This document shows, piece by piece, positions 59,759 to 64,000 of a stretch of DNA of 64,000 nt. The notes beneath the pieces are model-generated. The model saw only the letters and a list, made by a program, of their open reading frames with translations, made no database searches and was not told where the DNA came from. Both the position numbers and the translations under genes were made by a program. The DNA comes from Clostridium sp. AN503 (GTDB lineage Bacteria > Bacillota > Clostridia > Lachnospirales > Lachnospiraceae): contig NZ_JBFDTP010000001.1 in NCBI RefSeq assembly GCF_040719375.1, forward strand, positions 1,240,001 through 1,304,000, given 5' to 3'. Positions within the stretch are counted from its first letter, which is position 1, and every line of letters begins with the position of its first letter.

Positions 59759-60820
59759 TTACCTGTTGAAAATATGGATCGTTGGAAGTTCGTCTGCCCG
59801 GCATTTTAATGTATCTTCCGTTCCCAGTTCCTTCAGCCGCTGGTATTCTTCCTCCTTCAGAGGCACTGCCCACAGCAGATTCACCGGTTCCCCCATAAAG
59901 TCTTTATAAACAGGGGCTGATATCTCAGGGATCATGCGGGAATTCAGCAGCCATACAGCAGAATATCCTTCCAACGCTCTGCATGGAAATGTGTGTCCAT
60001 GGCCCAGCCAACTGACCTCCTGCCAGGGATATGACGATAGCGAGGACAAAAAAGAATACATACGCATCTGCTCCTCCGCTTCGCAGCCGGATGAGGCGAA
60101 GCCCAGCTCGATCCTCCGGAATTTTCCGGTTTCTTCCTGATAATGCTGTTCGATCTGGGGCAGGGGTATCATACTGACGCCTGCTGTGATCCCGTAGGAG
60201 ACCCCGTCCTTTTCCCCGGTCACAAGAGCTTTTAGTGGAAACTTTCCGCCGTCAATGCCGTAATATTTTTGATGAGGTCCAAAAAAATTTTCCAGAGCTT
60301 CCATGTGCATTTCCTGCACCGGACGCCAGTAGCCCTCCTTAAAAAAGTTCCAGAATTTTCTGCTTTTATCCACGCGTGTACCTAATACCTCGAGAGCCTG
60401 TTTCAGCTCCCAGGCAAAAGGCCCCATGCCTGTGGCATAAATAGAGTAGCCGTAAAAATGATTGCAGCCGGCCCAACCGGGAATCAGGCATATCAACTGC
60501 CCGTCTGATAAAAGGCCCGCCCCATCGCCCTCCTCCAGCCACACGATTTCCAGGGAATCCTTGTCCAGGCGGATTCCCGCCGGGTCGTGGGCAACAAATT
60601 CGGACGGCATAGAAGGCGCTTTGCCGCTGTCCATGGCCTTTGTGTCAATGTTATCCTCTGCCGGGGCTGTATTGCAGACCCAGCACGCCTTTATATAGGC
60701 ATTTTCGGAGTTGGGGTGAAACCAGAGATAGAGATAACAGTTCAGGTCCGTTTCCTCTACAACTGCCTGGATATTACATACCGGTGACCAGCTTTCCAGC
60801 AAAATGTTGGGTTCACTCAT
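59759..60820 (-). CDS. Suppressor-of-fused (SUFU) domain protein
   Basis: 353 residues. The C-terminal half matches bacterial SUFU-domain proteins (GEKDGVSYGITAGVSMIPLP, FRRIELGFASS, YSFLSSLSSYPWQEVSWLGH, VNLLWAVPLKEEEYQRLKEL). The N-terminal half has an unusual Trp/Cys-rich region (YLYLWFHPNSENAYIKACWV, LICLIPGWAGCNHFYGYSIY). Bacterial SUFU proteins are often linked to toxin immunity, but no toxin gene is nearby. AAAGGAGTAACACATG precedes the ATG. Function here is unknown. Confidence 0.78.
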   Translation of the reverse strand: MSEPNILLESWSPVCNIQAVVEETDLNCYLYLWFHPNSENAYIKACWVCNTAPAEDNIDTKAMDSGKAPSMPSEFVAHDPAGIRLDKDSLEIVWLEEGDGAGLLSDGQLICLIPGWAGCNHFYGYSIYATGMGPFAWELKQALEVLGTRVDKSRKFWNFFKEGYWRPVQEMHMEALENFFGPHQKYYGIDGGKFPLKALVTGEKDGVSYGITAGVSMIPLPQIEQHYQEETGKFRRIELGFASSGCEAEEQMRMYSFLSSLSSYPWQEVSWLGHGHTFPCRALEGYSAVWLLNSRMIPEISAPVYKDFMGEPVNLLWAVPLKEEEYQRLKELGTEDTLKCRADELPTIHIFNR

Positions 60821-61379
60821 GTGTTACTCCTTTCATAAAATGAATTTTCTTGTTTTATTGTACCATATTCCTGATGTTGAAGCCACTTCTTTTGGTTGCA
60901 GGATTATGGGCTGGGAGTTACAACTGAAGCGGTCTTTTTGTCAATGAGGGTTGTAAATGAGGACTGAAAAAACTTGTTAAATTTCCATATCTGTGATATA
61001 TTAAAATCCACATAAAACCGATCGGCGGTTTCTTCTTGCCTGGTCTTATGTTTCCTGTCCCCAGGGACAGTCTTTTGCGCTTACAATGCGCAATGGATGA
61101 CCGGTTCGGTCAAAGTATCGTTAGTAATATTTATTAGTTAATGCTGTTACGCCACCTTTGTTGCCCTATCATAATGCACGATTAGATTGTTTTAATCGCG
61201 CTGTTTTCTGGCTTTTGCCGGCAATATCTGCCGTCTGTCGTTTCTGCAAGCCATCTTGGAAAGTCTGGTGATGTCTATGGATGTACCCCTGCCCACCGCT
61301 GCAAAAATGCGAGAACTTAAAGATCAGTTCAGGATTGATATTGATTTCAATTTTTACTATAATATAAGGAGAAAGCTGC
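60821..61379. other. Long intergenic region holding leader element B
   Basis: No gene is seen in 559 bases. AT-rich flanks surround the four-hairpin element at 61015-61111. TAATATAAGGAGAAAGCTGC before 61380 is the ribosome site of the next gene. A short stretch near 61255-61330 keeps an open frame, but it is not convincing as coding. Confidence 0.5.
61015..61111 (+). other. Four-hairpin leader element B
   Basis: Consecutive stems: AAACCG/CGGTTT (61015-61031), CTGTCC/GGGACAG (61055-61070), TTGCGC/GCGCAA (61075-61093) and GACCG-GTT-CGGTC (61099-61111). The order, the CTGTC/GACAG stem and the GTT-looped final stem match element A at 57665, while other stem bases differ but still pair, which is a covariation-like pattern. 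Confidence 0.55.
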
Positions 61380-62282
61380 ATGAAGAAAAAACGCCTGCAG
61401 TGGCATACTGCATTCCAGGCGGCGCTTCAGATTGAATTTGAGGAAGATCAGGAGTATCTTCAGTTTTTAAGAGAGTACAACCTGACCCGCAAGCCTCTTC
61501 AGATCGACTTACTGGTCATCAAGAAGGAACCTGGACATATCATACAGAAACATCTGGGAAGAATATTCCGCCGGTATAACATCGTTGAATACAAAAGCCC
61601 GGATGACTACTTAAGTATCAATGATTTTTACAAAGTGATGGCATACACCTGCCTGTACCAGGCCAATACAGAAAAAGTCCTGGAAGTTCCGCCGTCCGAA
61701 CTGACCGTAACCATGATCAGCAGTCATTACCCGCGGACGCTGGTGAATTATATTAAGAAACAGTATCAGGTCTCGGTAGAGAAGGCATATCCCGGAATCT
61801 ACTATGTGACCGGCCTGATATTCCCTGTGCAGATCGTAGTAAACAGCCAGTTATCGCGTGAGGAAAATGTATGGCTGAGCCGCCTGCGGCGGAATCTTAC
61901 TGCCAGAGAGGACGTGGAACCGTTGGCGAGAGCCTACAAAGGGCGGGAACACCACCCGCTGTACTCCGCCGCCATGGATCTGATCGTACAGGCAAACGAA
62001 GAACTTTATGAGGAGGAGAAGCATATGTGTGACGCATTACGGAAATTGTTTGCGGATGAGCTGATTGAAAGTGAGCAGAAGGGTGCTGAAAAAGGTGATC
62101 TTCTACGGTTGATCTCCCTTGTCTGCAAGAAGCTTGCAAAGGACCAGCCCATCGATGTGATCGCCGATGCCCTTGAATCCACACCCGAGCAGATCGCGCC
62201 TGTCGTTGAGGCGGCTAAGGCTTTTGCCCCGGAGTATGACACGGAGAAGATCTATCAGGTTTTGGTTGGAAGTCAACAGTAA
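61380..62282 (+). CDS. PD-(D/E)XK nuclease-family transposase-like protein (Rpn-like)
   Basis: 300 residues. The N-terminal nuclease core is visible: a helix with WHTAFQAALQIEF, QIDLLVIKKE (the Asp), and FRRYNIVEYKSPDDYLSIND (E-x-K within IVEYKSP), then a long C-terminal helical region with a Lys/Glu-rich coiled part (LIESEQKGAEKGDLLRLISL). It matches the many Rpn/PD-(D/E)XK transposase-like proteins of Lachnospiraceae, often multi-copy. A role in DNA transactions is inferred from the fold only. No terminal repeats were found around it. Confidence 0.75.
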   Translation: MKKKRLQWHTAFQAALQIEFEEDQEYLQFLREYNLTRKPLQIDLLVIKKEPGHIIQKHLGRIFRRYNIVEYKSPDDYLSINDFYKVMAYTCLYQANTEKVLEVPPSELTVTMISSHYPRTLVNYIKKQYQVSVEKAYPGIYYVTGLIFPVQIVVNSQLSREENVWLSRLRRNLTAREDVEPLARAYKGREHHPLYSAAMDLIVQANEELYEEEKHMCDALRKLFADELIESEQKGAEKGDLLRLISLVCKKLAKDQPIDVIADALESTPEQIAPVVEAAKAFAPEYDTEKIYQVLVGSQQ

Positions 62283-62305
62283 AAGTCCATAGACTGATAA
62301 CGTAA

Positions 62306-62336
62306 AATGTGGCGGGGGAACAATCCCCTGCCACAT
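62306..62336. terminator. Two-way terminator between the Rpn-like gene and pflA
   Basis: AATGTGGC-G-GGGG and CCCC-T-GCCACATT pair around AACAAT (one G-U pair). On the minus strand it is followed by TTTTACG. It serves the convergent ends at 62282 and 62352. Confidence 0.7.
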
Positions 62337-62351
62337 TGATCCATGTAAAAT

Positions 62352-63104
62352 TTACGGTATTCCCGCCCGCGCATCGCGGATCCCTTTTAGTATCATCTTC
62401 TTGGCGGCCAGCGCCTCGTCCTTTCCCAAAGGTCTTGTATCCTTAAGCGGATAGTCCATCCCCAGGTTTTGATATTTCACCTTGCCCATGTCGTGATAGG
62501 GCAGTACATCCAGCGCTTTTACATTGCCGAGCGTGCCGATAAAACGCCCCAGCCGGTACAGCTCATTCTGGTCATAGGTGATCCCCGGGACCACCACATG
62601 GCGGATCCACACGGGTACCGCCTTTTCATCCAGATAACGGGCAAATGCAAGGATCGGCTCAAGAGGCTGTCCGGTCAGTTTCCGGTGGCCTTCCGGGTCG
62701 ATGTGTTTGATATCCAGCATGACTAAGTCGGTCACGGCCATCAGCCGGTCGAACCGCTCAAGGACTTCCGGGCGGTCCGGCTGGAATGTGATGCCGGAGG
62801 TGTCCAGGCAGGTGTGGATGCCTCTCCGGGTCGCTTCTGCGAACAGCTCCGTCACAAAGCCGATCTGCACCAGTGGGTCGCCGCCGGTGCAGGTGATGCC
62901 GCCCCTGCTGTAGAAGGAGCGGTTCTTTTCGTACTGGGCCATGATCTGCGCCACGGTCATCTCCGTACCGCCGCCGATCTTCCAGGTGTCGGGATTGTGG
63001 CAGTACTGGCACCGCATGGGGCATCCCTGCAGAAACACAACCAGACGGACACCGGGTCCGTCTACTGTGCCAAAACTCTCTATGGAATGGATGCGTCCAA
63101 CCAT
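62352..63104 (-). CDS. pflA: Pyruvate formate-lyase activating enzyme (radical SAM)
   Basis: 250 residues. The radical-SAM cluster motif is in FLQGCPMRCQYCHNPDTW (C-x3-C-x2-C), preceded by the typical HSIESFGTVDGPGVRLVVFL. GGGITCTGGDPL and the C-terminal YHDMGKVKYQNLGMDYPL match PflA. It uses SAM to place the glycyl radical on pyruvate formate-lyase. The start at 63104 follows CAGGAGGCGGTTTT. Here its target glycine is in the separate 81-residue protein encoded 26 bases upstream. Confidence 0.94.
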   Translation of the reverse strand: MVGRIHSIESFGTVDGPGVRLVVFLQGCPMRCQYCHNPDTWKIGGGTEMTVAQIMAQYEKNRSFYSRGGITCTGGDPLVQIGFVTELFAEATRRGIHTCLDTSGITFQPDRPEVLERFDRLMAVTDLVMLDIKHIDPEGHRKLTGQPLEPILAFARYLDEKAVPVWIRHVVVPGITYDQNELYRLGRFIGTLGNVKALDVLPYHDMGKVKYQNLGMDYPLKDTRPLGKDEALAAKKMILKGIRDARAGIP

Positions 63105-63129
63105 AAAACCGCCTCCTGGTTCTGAGAAT

Positions 63130-63375
63130 TTAGATATTGTCGTGGAAGGTACGGGAGATAACCTCATCCTGCTGCTCTTTGGTCAGCTTGATAAAGTTGA
63201 CCGCATAGCCGGATACCCGGACCGTAAGCTGCGGGTATTTCTCCGGATGCGCCTGAGCGTCCAGCAGAGTCTCCTTGGTAAATACATTTACATTTAAATG
63301 ATGTCCGCCCTTGGCGGCATAGCCGTCCAACAGGGACACCAGGTTGTCGATCTGAGCTTCGCTTGCATGTGCCAT
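63130..63375 (-). CDS. Stand-alone glycyl-radical domain of pyruvate formate-lyase
   Basis: 81 residues, equal to the last part of PflB: GGHHLNVNVFTKETLLDAQA, HPEKYPQLTVRVSGYAVNFI, with the radical glycine Gly56 in RVSGYAV. It has its own AAGGAGGATACT ribosome site and is preceded by several stops after the main PFL gene (63439). Normal PflB is one chain, so this is a split enzyme or a GrcA(YfiD)-like autonomous radical cofactor. It likely assembles with the partial PFL upstream and is activated by PflA downstream. Confidence 0.88.
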   Translation of the reverse strand: MAHASEAQIDNLVSLLDGYAAKGGHHLNVNVFTKETLLDAQAHPEKYPQLTVRVSGYAVNFIKLTKEQQDEVISRTFHDNI

Positions 63376-63438
63376 AGTAGTATCCTCCTTATAAGTTGTA
63401 TCGTCAGTCAGTGTGTCATTTTAGTCCAGTTACGTCAA

Positions 63439-64000
63439 TCAGTTCCGGTCATCCAGCCCTTCCATCAGGTTCGGGATGGAGCAGGCAGTATCAACGCCGC
63501 ACTCTAAGTCCACATCGATATCGCCCATGAACAGCTGGTCCTCCTTGCCGAGTGCGCCCGGGATAATGGAGAAGGTATTGGAGATACCGTCCTGGGCATC
63601 CTTAAACGGCAGTTTTGCCACAGAAGCCAGGGATGCCACAGCGCCATGGGTATCGCGGCGGTGCATCGGGTTTGCTCCCGGCGCAAAGGCCTGTCCGCCT
63701 TTTCTTCCATCCGGGGTAGAGCCGGTAGCTTTACCATAAACCACGTTGGATGTGATTGTCAAGATGGAGGTTGTTGGGATGCCTCCGCGGTAGCAGTGGT
63801 TGCGTTTAATATAGTTCATAAAGGTGTGGACGATATCAACGGCGATCTGGTCAACCCGGTCGTCGTCGTTGCCGTATTTCGGGAAATCGCCCTCTACCTC
63901 GTAGTCCACAACGATGCCGTTCTCATCACGGACGGTCTTTACCTTTGCGTATTTGATCGCAGACAGGGAATCTGCCACAACGGAAAGACCGGCGATCCCG
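63439..64000 (-). CDS. pflB: Pyruvate formate-lyase, main chain lacking the glycyl-radical end (cut by the window edge)
   Basis: The frame is open to the end of the window; 186 residues are visible, beginning GIAGLSVVADSLSAIKYAKV in the cut frame. The PFL signatures GKATGSTPDGRKGGQAFAPG, ANPMHRRDTHGAVASLASVA and SNTFSIIPGALGKEDQLF are present. It stops right after CSIPNLMEGLDDRN, the point where normal PFL continues into its radical domain. The active-site Cys-Cys pair lies outside the window. The enzyme splits pyruvate with CoA into acetyl-CoA and formate. The missing end is the separate gene at 63130-63375. Confidence 0.92.
   Translation of the reverse strand, partial: GIAGLSVVADSLSAIKYAKVKTVRDENGIVVDYEVEGDFPKYGNDDDRVDQIAVDIVHTFMNYIKRNHCYRGGIPTTSILTITSNVVYGKATGSTPDGRKGGQAFAPGANPMHRRDTHGAVASLASVAKLPFKDAQDGISNTFSIIPGALGKEDQLFMGDIDVDLECGVDTACSIPNLMEGLDDRN

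Noticed and set aside
61169..61381. Minus-strand 70-codon open frame before the Rpn-like gene
   Set aside because: No ribosome site and no homology; it covers the leader and ribosome site of the plus-strand gene.
63376..63438. Simple frameshift or read-through explaining the split pyruvate formate-lyase
   Set aside because: The gap has several stops in the PFL frame and a complete ribosome site with ATG for the second gene, so one base change would not restore a single chain.
1..64000. tRNA, rRNA or complete insertion sequences
   Set aside because: No cloverleaf-like tRNA, rRNA segment, transposase with terminal repeats, or integrase was recognised by eye. A covariance-model or tRNA search would be needed to be certain.

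Overview
The window looks like the chromosome of an anaerobic, spore-forming Clostridia bacterium, most likely a Lachnospiraceae member (Enterocloster, Hungatella or Lachnoclostridium type). Pointers are strong AAGGAGG-type ribosome sites, a LysM-GH18 protein of the spore-cortex type, pyruvate formate-lyase with its activase, many GntP permeases and family III CoA transferases, and a PD-(D/E)XK transposase-like gene. The species call is an inference. No rRNA, tRNA, complete insertion sequence or CRISPR array was seen.

Region 1 (0-10 kb) is an acid-sugar locus built around sigma-54. It encodes a dehydrogenase with a SAF-like end, an amidohydrolase, a KdgT permease, a PrpR-type enhancer-binding regulator, a DUF1537 four-carbon acid sugar kinase, a class II aldolase, and rpoN itself. 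Three good -24/-12 promoters (594, 4388 and 6613) each have TGTTGCA/TGCAACA repeats upstream, so the regulator, its sigma factor and three candidate target units sit together.

Region 2 (10-12.2 kb) is a small AT-rich patch: a RelB/DinJ antitoxin with a YafQ-like toxin broken by one stop codon, a Cys-rich DUF3795 protein and a GNAT acetyltransferase.

Region 3 (12.2-26.5 kb) and region 5 (41.7-57.6 kb) are two halves of a large CoA-dependent acid-catabolism island. Together they hold three nitronate-monooxygenase-like flavoproteins, four family III CoA transferases, two acyl-CoA dehydrogenases, three crotonases (two of them Asp-type), a MaoC hydratase, EtfBA, an acyl-CoA ligase, a flavin reductase, three GntP permeases, two PucR regulators and a secreted FMN/FAD reductase lipoprotein. 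The expected flow is uptake by GntP, CoA activation, alpha/beta dehydrogenation or reduction through ETF, then hydration or isomerisation. The substrate is not evident. One nitronate-monooxygenase gene and one crotonase gene each carry a one-base insertion.

Region 4 (26.7-41.5 kb) separates the two halves. It has an adenine/adenosine deaminase, a three-gene phosphorelay (REC-HD-GYP-GGDEF, Hpt, hybrid kinase), a double-HTH GntR protein, an IbrA/IbrB-like PAPS-reductase/ParB pair, an inositol-phosphatase-like protein, two regulators, VOC proteins and several gene remnants. From about 28.9 kb it is visibly AT-rich and looks acquired.

Region 6 (57.8-64 kb) has a HigBA-like toxin-antitoxin pair, a gamma-glutamyl hydrolase, a 2[4Fe-4S] ferredoxin, a SUFU-domain protein, a PD-(D/E)XK protein, and pyruvate formate-lyase activase next to a pyruvate formate-lyase whose glycyl-radical domain is a separate 81-residue gene. 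Two similar four-hairpin leader elements lie at 57.67 kb and 61.02 kb.
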